6,708 nt of DNA from Syntrophobacterales bacterium (GCA_023229795.1 JALNYP010000123.1:1-6708), one strand, 5' to 3'; numbered from the stretch's first letter, positions 1 through 6,530 are shown. Notes: generated by a model from the sequence alone, not told the origin. Made by a program: numbers and translations.

Positions 1-23
1 AAGATTGTGTTACAATGGGCCAT

Positions 24-102
24 AGTCCGAAATCTCCTTTCTGTTTAATGGGTTATGGCTAACACATTTTAACAGATTCACAGGAGATTTCGGGCTTTTT
101 TT
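24..102 (+). terminator. Long nested hairpin followed by a T-run; terminator-like palindrome
   Basis: Bases 27-38 (CCGAAATCTCCT) are a perfect 12-bp inverted repeat of 82-93 (AGGAGATTTCGG). The stem extends outwards by one G-U wobble and two pairs (24-26 with 94-96). Inside it, CTGTT (41-45) pairs with AACAG (71-75) and GTTA (52-55) with TAAC (60-63), so the whole segment can fold into one long imperfect hairpin. Seven T residues (96-102) follow directly, as in a rho-independent terminator acting on + strand transcription from a gene left of the window. The hairpin is far longer than a usual terminator, so a palindromic mobile or repeat unit that also terminates transcription is an equally good reading. 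Confidence 0.55.
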
Positions 103-112
103 AATCAGTTAA

Positions 113-559
113 CCGGACAGAACTGACGCGGCCTATATTGCTTATCAGGAGTATGACTTAAAAAAGGCAGATAAGACGGTTAAGCCGGTCCCCAATCGCA
201 GCCTGGATCCAGGTTTTGTCACCCGACATTTTATCGATTCCTACCATAAAATGATGCGGGAAGACGAGAAAACGAAGGGGTCAGCAGAGATTGGCTATTT
301 AGATTATGATCCAATTATTTGTGGACAAGATTTCCCGGATAGTATGGCCGGCTCCTCTGTGGTCTTGGTCAACAATACTGAGACTGAGGCTACAGTAAAG
401 GTTGGGATGGCGGGATTTACCCCCCCGGCTCCCCCCTTCACCGTAAAATTAAAGAAACCGAAAGAAGGTTGGCGGATTGATGCAATTGTTTGTCACGGAA
501 AAGATTTCGATTCAGTTTACCAAGACATGAAGAAACAGGAAAAGCAGCAGAAAAAATAA
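113..559 (+). pseudogene. 5'-truncated DUF3828-like secreted protein
   Basis: The frame is open from just after a TAA at 110-112 to the stop at 557-559 (148 codons), but the first ATG is at 251. The 46 codons before it hold no ATG, GTG or TTG, yet they read like real protein (PNRSLDPGFVTRHFIDSY). The segment YDPIICGQDFPDSM, followed by alternating strands (VVLVNNTETEATVKVGM) and ending in FTVKL...GWRIDAIVC, matches the DUF3828 pattern of an 'xxxxAQDxPDxW' motif and a terminal 'GxWKIxxI' strand. Members of this family are small exported proteins of unknown function. Here the signal peptide and N-terminal helix are missing, so I infer a gene that lost its 5' end where it meets the palindrome. 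Translation from ATG 251 (102 residues) is possible but there is no Shine-Dalgarno there. The codons are more AT-rich than in the genes from 905 onwards. The tail is lysine/glutamine-rich. Family call is moderate; truncation is well supported. Confidence 0.55.
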
Positions 560-623
560 CCATCCTCCGAAGTTGAATTTGCCTTAAATTTGATTTTCAG
601 CCGCAAGGCAGTTCGGCAGGAAG

Positions 624-908
624 ATGCAACGGCTTCTTACCCCGATAAAAAGTCTCATGATCATCTGGGGAGGGGTGACGCTGGCGGCGGTTATCGGGAT
701 CGGGGGTTATGCGGCTTACCAGTGGGGGCCCGCTAACCGCGACCGGATTGATACTGCCTCTCCCCATGATGTCCGGTTCATCTTGAACCGGTGCGGCCCG
801 GGAGACCGGCGCCTGGTCCGGCTCCGGCGTATCACCGATGGGTTAAAGAACCATGAGACGCGGGCGCACTGCTGCCGCGCCACTAAAAAAATGGAGGGAA
901 ATATATGA
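624..908 (+). CDS. Small single-pass membrane protein, unknown function
   Basis: This is a 94-residue product with one clear hydrophobic segment at about residues 11-32 (from LMIIWGGVTL to the AAY at 30-32). A basic residue pair precedes it and an arginine-rich, mostly soluble tail follows. The tail holds the motif SPHDVRFILNRCGPGD (46-61) and an Ala-His-Cys-Cys near residues 81-84. I do not recognise a family. The start at 624 sits only three bases after AGG (618-620), which is close for a ribosome site. The ATG at 657 would shorten the N-terminus by 11 residues but has no better site. The stop overlaps the next start as ATGA (905-908), which suggests translational coupling to the gene at 905. 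The low-complexity arginine-rich tail could mean a degraded or frameshifted gene, so I am only moderately sure it is functional. Confidence 0.5.
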   Translation: MQRLLTPIKSLMIIWGGVTLAAVIGIGGYAAYQWGPANRDRIDTASPHDVRFILNRCGPGDRRLVRLRRITDGLKNHETRAHCCRATKKMEGNI

Positions 909-1336
909 TTAAACGCCTGCAGCTGATTTCGGCCCTGGGACTGATCCTGGTTCTAACCCTGGCGGGAGCGGGGCGCGCCGCGGGCCCGACCCAGGAGGAA
1001 TGTGACCTGGGCGGCTTCGATAGTCCCGCCAAGTTGATCTCCTTAATCACCAACCTGAAGAAGGCCGTTAAGAACGGCGACAAGGCCGCCGTGGCTGCGC
1101 TGGTGGATTACCCTATTGTGGTCTCCCAGGGCAAATCTGAGCGCGAGATCGCCAACCAGGCCGACTTCATTAAAAACTACGACGCCATCATGACCATGCC
1201 GGTACGGGACGCGGTGCTGAACTTTAAGATGAAAGATTACTTCATCAACCGCCGGGGACTGGTGATGTCGGACAACAGCGGCAAAGGATCGGTCTGGCTG
1301 ATAAACAACACAATCTACAAAATCGAACAGGATTAG
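905..1336 (+). CDS. Exported small protein with NTF2/DUF4440-like pattern
   Basis: The 143-residue product starts with a Sec signal peptide: MIKR, a hydrophobic core at 7-20, and likely cleavage after the alanines at 25-26 (AGRAA). The mature part begins with a helix carrying NLKKAVKNGDKAAVAALVDYP (starting at 50), then VVSQGKSEREIANQADFIKNYDAI. It ends with a strand-rich part where RGLVMSDN and GSVWLINNTIYKI alternate. This order (helix with a 'GDKxxVAxLVxYP' turn, an 'F..xYdxI' helix, then strands ending in a Trp and 'KI') is typical of small periplasmic NTF2-fold-like proteins seen beside lysozyme-inhibitor and lipoprotein genes. The fold is an inference and the function is unknown. A strong GGAGGG (893-898) lies six bases before the ATG, so the start is secure. 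It overlaps the upstream gene by four bases. Confidence 0.8.
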   Translation: MIKRLQLISALGLILVLTLAGAGRAAGPTQEECDLGGFDSPAKLISLITNLKKAVKNGDKAAVAALVDYPIVVSQGKSEREIANQADFIKNYDAIMTMPVRDAVLNFKMKDYFINRRGLVMSDNSGKGSVWLINNTIYKIEQD

Positions 1337-1361
1337 CCGCCCCCAATCTTCAGGAGGAAAT

Positions 1362-1856
1362 ATGCTGAAAAAGTGTTTGGTTTCTCTGGTGATCGTTGGA
1401 TTCCTGGGGAGTGCGGCGTTCGCCGCCAAAGAGTTCCCGTATGACAAGGAACAGATCGGCGAACTGCATCTCGGCCTTGCGGCCAAAGCAGTTCAGCAGA
1501 CCATTTCCGGCAAGCCCGTGCTGGGCCCGGACGAATTGATGGGGGCTGACGGGCTGCATCACCAGGAGTGGAAATACTCCCAGGCCGGGATTAGCCTCGA
1601 CATGACCTCGGAGAAGAAAGGCGGTACCAAGTCCATCGCCTCGATTTCGGTAGCCAGCCCCAGCAAACTGAAGACCCAGAGGGGTATCGGAATCGGCAGC
1701 ACTGCGGCCCAGGTCGCCAAAGCCTATGGCCCCTTCCGGAATAATGAGGACAGCACCCCTGAATGCTTTGTGGCCGGCTCCAATTTCGGCGGCGTCATCT
1801 TCACTTTTAAGCAGGGCAAGGTAAGCAGTATCTTCATCGGCGCGGCGGCCGAATAA
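1362..1856 (+). CDS. Exported conserved hypothetical protein with two G-x-G-x-S/L-type repeats
   Basis: The 164-residue product has a Sec signal peptide (MLKK, hydrophobic 6-18, cleavage after AFA at about residue 21). The mature protein contains two similar units. The first has IGELHLGLAAKAVQQTISGKP (res 32-52). The second has GIGIGSTAAQVAKAYGPF (108-125). Each is a glycine turn, a short amphipathic helix with a valine, and a glycine after a Tyr/Ser, as in small alpha-beta 'GxSxxxVxxxYG' modules of exported proteins. Strands follow each unit: EWKYSQAGISLDM after the first and GGVIFTFKQGKVSSIFIGA after the second. A single cysteine (135) remains after export, so no internal disulfide is likely. 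AGGAGG (1352-1357) gives a clear start, 25 bases after the previous gene. The family is not one I can name, and function is unknown. The complete domain layout and good codon use argue for a live gene. Confidence 0.82.
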   Translation: MLKKCLVSLVIVGFLGSAAFAAKEFPYDKEQIGELHLGLAAKAVQQTISGKPVLGPDELMGADGLHHQEWKYSQAGISLDMTSEKKGGTKSIASISVASPSKLKTQRGIGIGSTAAQVAKAYGPFRNNEDSTPECFVAGSNFGGVIFTFKQGKVSSIFIGAAAE

Positions 1857-1895
1857 AACGCTGGGTGCTTGAATTTCCTTGGGGAGGGGAGCTAC

Positions 1896-1900
1896 GAGGA
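1896..1900 (+). promoter_or_regulatory. Ribosome binding site that sets the start at 1909
   Basis: GAGGA lies eight bases before ATG 1909. The longer frame would begin at a TTG (1879) without a usable site and would add ten residues (MGRGATRITK) in front of an otherwise ordinary signal peptide. Confidence 0.65.
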
Positions 1901-1908
1901 TTACGAAG

Positions 1909-2307
1909 ATGTGGTCAGTAGTGCTGGCAGCCCTCCCGGTCGGCGCTCTCTTGGCGGCCCCGGCCCAGGCGCAGTTGGACCAAATAATCACCACCACCCG
2001 GACCGCCACCCTCGGCCAGGTACGGGCGATCCTGTCTTACCAGGAGAAGACCTTTACCAATCCCCTGGCGGATTGGCGCCTGTACCAGCCCCGGCTCCAG
2101 GTGATCCGGGAGGGGCAAACCGTCCTGGATGAGGCCTTGCCGGGCGTCGGCCCCGACGGGGTCCAGCAGATCGACGGGCCGGAAGTGCGCCCTCTGAAGG
2201 GCTTAGCGGGTACTTTTGATGAGGTGTTGAATCGCGACGTCAAGAATCGCCAGGAATTCTTCGCCATGTTGCGCCGGCAACTGAAAAAACACGGCTATGC
2301 CAGATAA
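1909..2307 (+). CDS. Exported 132-residue hypothetical protein
   Basis: The start at ATG 1909 is chosen over an upstream in-frame TTG because GAGGA precedes it and because it gives a clean signal peptide (hydrophobic 2-17, cleavage after APAQA at residue 21). The mature part, 111 residues, begins QLDQIITTTRTATLGQVRA. It continues with ILSYQ, LYQPRLQVIREGQTVLDEALP (59-79) and a polar segment around PEVRPL. It ends in a helix NRQEFFAMLRRQLKKHGYAR. The middle part resembles the first strands of exported proteins that read 'Y..x.L.I.R.G' ahead of a calcium-binding FG-GAP-like domain, but no DxDxDG loop follows, so it could be a short relative or a truncated version. This comparison is from memory and weak. 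No cysteine is present. It lies 52 bases after the preceding gene and 28 before the next. Confidence 0.7.
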   Translation: MWSVVLAALPVGALLAAPAQAQLDQIITTTRTATLGQVRAILSYQEKTFTNPLADWRLYQPRLQVIREGQTVLDEALPGVGPDGVQQIDGPEVRPLKGLAGTFDEVLNRDVKNRQEFFAMLRRQLKKHGYAR

Positions 2308-2335
2308 CTTTTCAACCATCTAAGGAGGGAATCCG

Positions 2336-4729
2336 ATGCCGCGTCTTGTAAGGGTCCCAGTGGGCAAATTGCTCGCCCTGCTGCTGGCCGCAATGTTTGT
2401 CAGCCTGTCCTGCTCCGAGAAGGCGGCGCCGCCCCCGGCAGGGCCCGCCGTCTCCCTGCCGGCCGTGAGACTCCAGGGTTTCGGCGCCTTGCCGGCCGCC
2501 AAGCCCGCGGCCGTAACCCCGGCCTTGCAGGAGCAGCCCGTGCCCCTGGCCAAGGCCATCAACTATAAACAGGTCCTGGAATTTTGGGGAGTCAAGCTCA
2601 CCTCGGAGCAGCAAAAGTTTTTGGAGCAGCACCGTTTCCTGCTCCTTTCCAAAAGCGCCACCAGATACAAGGGACAGGTGGACCTGGAGGGGGGGATCTT
2701 GTCTAATGATGAGATGCTGGACCTGTTTGACGTGGTCAGCGGCGGCAACGAAGCCTGGGAACGCCTGCCGGAAAATTGTCACTTGGTCAATCCGGATGTG
2801 GTGCTGCACGCCTTCCACAAATATTTGGAAAATGCCCTGCAGTTTCTGGAAAAGACGGAGCTGGCCGGGACCCTGAAGCGTTTTATGACCAATCTTCAGG
2901 CTGCGGCCCTGCAGCACAAAGCCGCAGCCTCCGGTCCCCTGGCGGCGCATTATGAACTCATCGCCGCCCAGCTCACCGTGCCCCTGATCATCCTGGACAA
3001 TGCCCATTGGCCCACCGCCAAGGAACTGGAAGAAATCGCTGCGCACCCCGAGAAGCCGGTGCCCGATGAGAGCGACACCCTGGCCAACGCCCTCAAGATC
3101 CTGGATAGGTACAAAGGGAAATTCTCCCCCCCCGTATTCGACCGCATGGCCACCGAATTGCGGCTGATCTATGGGGCCAAGGATGTCACTCCTTCTCCCC
3201 TTTACGGCCAGTACGCCAAAGACCAGACCTTCAACGCAGATTACACCCAGTTCACCCCCCGCAGCCACTATGTCAAGACTTCCGTTCTGCGGAGTTATTT
3301 CCGGGCCATGATGTCCCTGGGGAGAAACAGCTACCTCCTGGGGAAACCGGAGGGGGTCAGCGACGCCATGCTGGTGACCCTGCTGTTGGCCAGCCCGGGC
3401 CCCGACGGCAAGCCACTCCTCCAGGACTGGCAGCGCCTCATGGAGATCACGGGCTTTTTTGCCGGACAGCCGGATGATATCAGTTACCCGGAATGGCGCA
3501 ATTTCCTGGTCAAGATCCTGGGTACCGATAAGCTCGCCGCGGGGCAGGCCCTGGACCCCGCCATCCTGAAACAGATCAGCCAGCACCTGGGGGAACTGAA
3601 GGGTCCCCGGATTCTCTCCGACGTGGTGATAGCCCCGGAAGTGCTTGACTCCACCAAAGCGCAGTTATTGATCGCGTCCAAGGGCTTTCGCCTTTTTGGA
3701 CAACGGTTTACCTTCGACGCCTGGATTTTGAACAGTCTCACCGCCGGCGAGGAGAAGTCGCCGCTGCGTCTCCCCTCCATGCCCTCGGCCCTCTTTGTCC
3801 CTGCGACCTTCGGGGATAAGACCGCCCAGGGCTTTACCGACCAATACCTGCAGCGCCTCTCCTCGCCCTTCACCCCAGCCGAGACGGCCAGCTTCAACGG
3901 TCGCCTGGCTGAGGTATCTGCGGACCTCAAGAAGGTCAAAGACTCGGAGTGGTTCAACTCCTTGGGGTCCGCCTGGCTGAAGGTGCTGGGCACCCTGACC
4001 TCCGTCTACGGGCCCGGCTACCCGCTTTACATGCAGGATCAACTTTTTCCGGTCAAACAGGTGGAAAGCTTCCTGGGTTCCTACACCGAACTCAAGCATG
4101 ACACCCTGCTGTACGCCAAGCAAAGTTACGCCGAAATGGGCGGCGGCGGGGAAGAAAGTCCCCCGCCCCCGGTGCCCAAAGGGTTTGTGGAGCCCAACCT
4201 GCCCTTCTGGCACAATCTGGCCCGGCTGGTGAATTACGTCGAAAACGGCTTTAAAAAGTACGGTCTCTTTAAAAACGATTTGGAAAAGGACGGCTCCCTC
4301 AGCAGCTTTAAGGAAGATGTAGCCTTCTACGCCGTGGTGGCCGCCAAGGAACTCCAGGGTACGCCATTAACCGAAGAAGAATATGAAAAACTGCGGACCA
4401 AGTCGCTGGGATACATGGCCAAGCCACGGGACCCGACCATGGTCTTGCAGGAAAAAGACAAGCGCTCCGGCCTGATTGCCGACCTGCATACCGACGCCAA
4501 GACGGTGCAGATCCTCTATGAAGCCACCGGGGAGCCTTATGTCATGTTGGTCCTGGTGGGTAATGAGGGCACGACGCGCCTGACCGTGGGCGTAGCTTAC
4601 AACCACTACGAGTTTACGGGGCCTCTGGCGACCCGTTACACCGACGCCGACTGGCAGGGCCGGGTTTATGAACATCGCTCCCCGCTACCACCGAAGAACT
4701 TCTGGTATCAGAGTCTGGCCACCAAATAA
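2336..4729 (+). CDS. DUF3160 domain lipoprotein
   Basis: The 797-residue protein has an N-terminal lipoprotein-like signal (core 11-24, Cys26 in VSLSCSEK). The lipobox is imperfect because Ser rather than Leu is at -3; Ser at +2 points to the outer membrane if it is processed. A Pro/Ala-rich tether (31-70) follows. DUF3160 landmarks come next in order: INYKQVLEFWGVKLTSEQQK (75-94), NPDVVLHAFHKYLENALQFLE (152-172), LKHDTLLYAKQSYAE (586-600, family form 'LRHDTxLYxKQ') and a terminal part with YNHYEF (755-760), TDADW (769-773) and a closing FWYQSL. The family is mostly helical, full length here, and has no established reaction. A loop of GGGG-EES-PPPP (602-612) separates LKHDT from the C-terminal half. 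AAGGAGGG (2322-2329) six bases before the ATG gives a very strong start. The stop directly abuts the next ATG. Family call is firm; lipidation is likely; function is unknown. Confidence 0.9.
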   Translation: MPRLVRVPVGKLLALLLAAMFVSLSCSEKAAPPPAGPAVSLPAVRLQGFGALPAAKPAAVTPALQEQPVPLAKAINYKQVLEFWGVKLTSEQQKFLEQHRFLLLSKSATRYKGQVDLEGGILSNDEMLDLFDVVSGGNEAWERLPENCHLVNPDVVLHAFHKYLENALQFLEKTELAGTLKRFMTNLQAAALQHKAAASGPLAAHYELIAAQLTVPLIILDNAHWPTAKELEEIAAHPEKPVPDESDTLANALKILDRYKGKFSPPVFDRMATELRLIYGAKDVTPSPLYGQYAKDQTFNADYTQFTPRSHYVKTSVLRSYFRAMMSLGRNSYLLGKPEGVSDAMLVTLLLASPGPDGKPLLQDWQRLMEITGFFAGQPDDISYPEWRNFLVKILGTDKLAAGQALDPAILKQISQHLGELKGPRILSDVVIAPEVLDSTKAQLLIASKGFRLFGQRFTFDAWILNSLTAGEEKSPLRLPSMPSALFVPATFGDKTAQGFTDQYLQRLSSPFTPAETASFNGRLAEVSADLKKVKDSEWFNSLGSAWLKVLGTLTSVYGPGYPLYMQDQLFPVKQVESFLGSYTELKHDTLLYAKQSYAEMGGGGEESPPPPVPKGFVEPNLPFWHNLARLVNYVENGFKKYGLFKNDLEKDGSLSSFKEDVAFYAVVAAKELQGTPLTEEEYEKLRTKSLGYMAKPRDPTMVLQEKDKRSGLIADLHTDAKTVQILYEATGEPYVMLVLVGNEGTTRLTVGVAYNHYEFTGPLATRYTDADWQGRVYEHRSPLPPKNFWYQSLATK

Positions 4730-4732
4730 ATG
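4727..4732 (+). promoter_or_regulatory. TAAATG stop-start junction without a ribosome site
   Basis: The stop of the DUF3160 gene (TAA 4727-4729) is followed at once by the ATG of the MEMO-CapA gene (4730). The 20 bases before it hold no AGGA/GGAG-like motif, in contrast to the strong sites before the genes at 905, 1362 and 2336. Translation of the second gene therefore most likely depends on ribosomes finishing the first, which would tie the amounts of the two proteins. Confidence 0.65.
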
Positions 4733-6376
4733 CGCCGGCTCGCTTTTTTAACCCTGATCCTGCTGCTGGCCGGGGCCTGTTCCGGCCCTGACCAGCCACA
4801 GGGTAAAGGGGCCTTCCCGCCCTTTTACCTCAATTCAGGGCTGTTTCTGGCGCCCATCCATCACTGCCGGGTCCAGCCCCGGCCGCAGCAGATCAATGGG
4901 GTCACCGTGCCCCATCATCTGCTGGCCGCGGACCTCATTGCCGCGGCCTTTGCCCGGCTCCAGGGACATCATTACCGGCGTATCATCATTCTGAGTCCGG
5001 ACCATTTCCACCGCAGCCGGAGCGCTTTTGCCGTGACTCTGAGGGACTTCGACACGGTCTTGGGCCGGGTCGCCAACGACCGGGCGGCGGTGCGCCAGTT
5101 ACTCAGCAATCCCTTAGTTTCAGAATCTGCCCTCTTTTCACAGGAGCACGGGGTCCGGGCGTTGCTGCCCTTCATCGGTCATTATTTCCCGCAAACCCCG
5201 GTTGTCCCCCTTGCCATCCGCGGCAACAGCCGGCCGGCGGATTGGGACTCCTTGGCCCGGACCCTGACGCCGCTCCTCACCCCGGACACCTTGCTGGCGC
5301 AGAGCACGGATTTTTCCCATTACCTGACCCCAGCGCAGGCCCGGCGCATGGACCAGGAAACCCTGCGGGTCTTGAGCCGTGGTTCCCCCCGGCAGGTCCT
5401 GGCTCTCACCGAACCGGACCATTTGGACTCCAAGGGCTGCCAGTACCTGCAATTGCTTCTCCAGCGCCGGGTCTATCACGCCGGGCCCATGGTCATCGCC
5501 AACCGCAACTCCCAGGAATACACCTCCGAGCCGCTGCAAAGGACCACCAGCTATATCGTCCAGCTTTACAGCGCCGAGCCGCTGCCAGCGGAAGGGGCTC
5601 AGTCTTACTTCTTTGGAGGGGACACCTTTTGCGGCCGTTATGTGGCGAAAAAACTGTCCAACCCGGCTTACCGGGCAGCTCTGGTTAGGCAGGTTTTGAA
5701 GATTACTGGGGGCCGCCCCTTGATCCTCAACCTGGAAGGCGTGCTTGCGGAGAAGTGCCCGAAGTCACCGGGGCCTTATACCCTGTGCATGCAAAATGCT
5801 TTGACCCTGCCTTTGTTGAAGGAGCTCCACGTCCGGGCGGTGAGCCTGGGCAACAACCACAGCCATGACCTGGGGGAGAAAGCTTACGCGGCTATGCGCC
5901 GGCGCCTAAGCGAGCAGGGCATTGCCTGCCTGGAAAACCGCCAAGTCCTGGACCTGGGCCCCTTTGACCTGGCCGGCTTTACCGATGTGGATAATCAATC
6001 GGAACAAAAAACCGCCCTCCTTACCAGGATGGACCTGGCAGGACTGGACAGCCTGAAGAAAGACAAACCCTTCTTCACCCTCATCCATTGGGGCCGGGAA
6101 TTTAGCGATACCGCCGGTCCCCGGGAACAGGCCCTGGCGGCACTGCTGGAGAAAAAGGGGGTGGAAGTCATCATCGGCTGTCACTCTCACCGTGCCTCCG
6201 TTCTGGAGGGGGCCCGCCACTCTTGCCGGATCTTTTCCCTGGGGAATTTTCTCTTTGACCAGGCCAGGCCGCCGGTTTCAGGAATACTGCTGGAAGCGGT
6301 CTTTTTTCGCCAGGGCACCTACTTCCTCAAGGTTCTCCCCCTGAATAACCTGTACGCCACCCTCCACCGGCAGTGA
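4730..6376 (+). CDS. MEMO domain - CapA domain fusion lipoprotein
   Basis: The 548-residue protein starts with a lipoprotein signal (MRRLAFLTLILLLAGACSGP, Cys17; Ser at +2 suggests outer membrane). Residues about 35-280 are a MEMO domain (AmmeMemoRadiSam system protein B family): VPHH (60-63), LSPDHFH (88-94), LGRVAND (111-117), SQEHGVRALLPF (137-148), STDFSHY (192-198) and GCQYLQLLL (236-244). His62, His92, His197 and Cys237 line up with the copper-binding or active-site residues known from human MEMO1 (His49, His81, His192, Cys244). Residues about 290-545 are a CapA/poly-gamma-glutamate-type domain of the calcineurin-like metallo-hydrolase fold: FFGGDTF (294-300), NLEG (334-337), GNNHSHDLG (374-382), HWGREF (453-458), GCHSH (483-487) and SLGNFLFDQ (503-511). 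Both domains look intact. MEMO proteins are normally cytoplasmic, so export is unusual. Substrate and reaction are unknown. It is coupled to the DUF3160 gene by TAAATG. Confidence 0.92.
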   Translation: MRRLAFLTLILLLAGACSGPDQPQGKGAFPPFYLNSGLFLAPIHHCRVQPRPQQINGVTVPHHLLAADLIAAAFARLQGHHYRRIIILSPDHFHRSRSAFAVTLRDFDTVLGRVANDRAAVRQLLSNPLVSESALFSQEHGVRALLPFIGHYFPQTPVVPLAIRGNSRPADWDSLARTLTPLLTPDTLLAQSTDFSHYLTPAQARRMDQETLRVLSRGSPRQVLALTEPDHLDSKGCQYLQLLLQRRVYHAGPMVIANRNSQEYTSEPLQRTTSYIVQLYSAEPLPAEGAQSYFFGGDTFCGRYVAKKLSNPAYRAALVRQVLKITGGRPLILNLEGVLAEKCPKSPGPYTLCMQNALTLPLLKELHVRAVSLGNNHSHDLGEKAYAAMRRRLSEQGIACLENRQVLDLGPFDLAGFTDVDNQSEQKTALLTRMDLAGLDSLKKDKPFFTLIHWGREFSDTAGPREQALAALLEKKGVEVIIGCHSHRASVLEGARHSCRIFSLGNFLFDQARPPVSGILLEAVFFRQGTYFLKVLPLNNLYATLHRQ

Positions 6377-6530
6377 AACTACATGCAGGGTCAACGCGGG
6401 AAACGAGCTAAATCTCGCCAACTGAGCCTAAAAATCACTTTAGTCGTCCAAACGAAACTACTGGGTCATTGCTATCCTCCTGATGGGCTACCAATGCGCA
6501 TTTTACTGCGATGGATCAAGCGGGCCCGGA

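Noticed and set aside
1..112. CRISPR-like or tRNA structure in the left palindrome
   Set aside because: There is only one palindrome, no repeated units with spacers, and no cloverleaf or T-loop sequence.
1043..1486. 147-codon minus-strand frame
   Set aside because: It spans two + strand genes and their ribosome sites, and the translation has no coherent domain.
1350..2009. 219-codon minus-strand frame
   Set aside because: It covers the well-supported exported protein at 1362-1856, whose signal peptide and AGGAGG site are on the + strand.
2312..3586. 424-codon open frame on the minus strand inside the DUF3160 gene
   Set aside because: It is an antisense shadow of GC-rich codons. It has no domain pattern or plausible start context, and the + strand frame is a firm family match.
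3665..4213. 182-codon minus-strand frame
   Set aside because: It is antisense to the DUF3160 gene with low-complexity Gly/Arg-rich translation and no recognisable motif.
5242..5688. 148-codon + strand frame inside the MEMO-CapA gene
   Set aside because: It is a Pro/Gly/Ala-rich out-of-frame translation of a gene whose main frame carries all family motifs.
4730..6376. Complete AMMECR1-MEMO-radical SAM cluster
   Set aside because: Only the MEMO domain is present. No AMMECR1 or CxxxCxxC radical SAM frame occurs on either strand.
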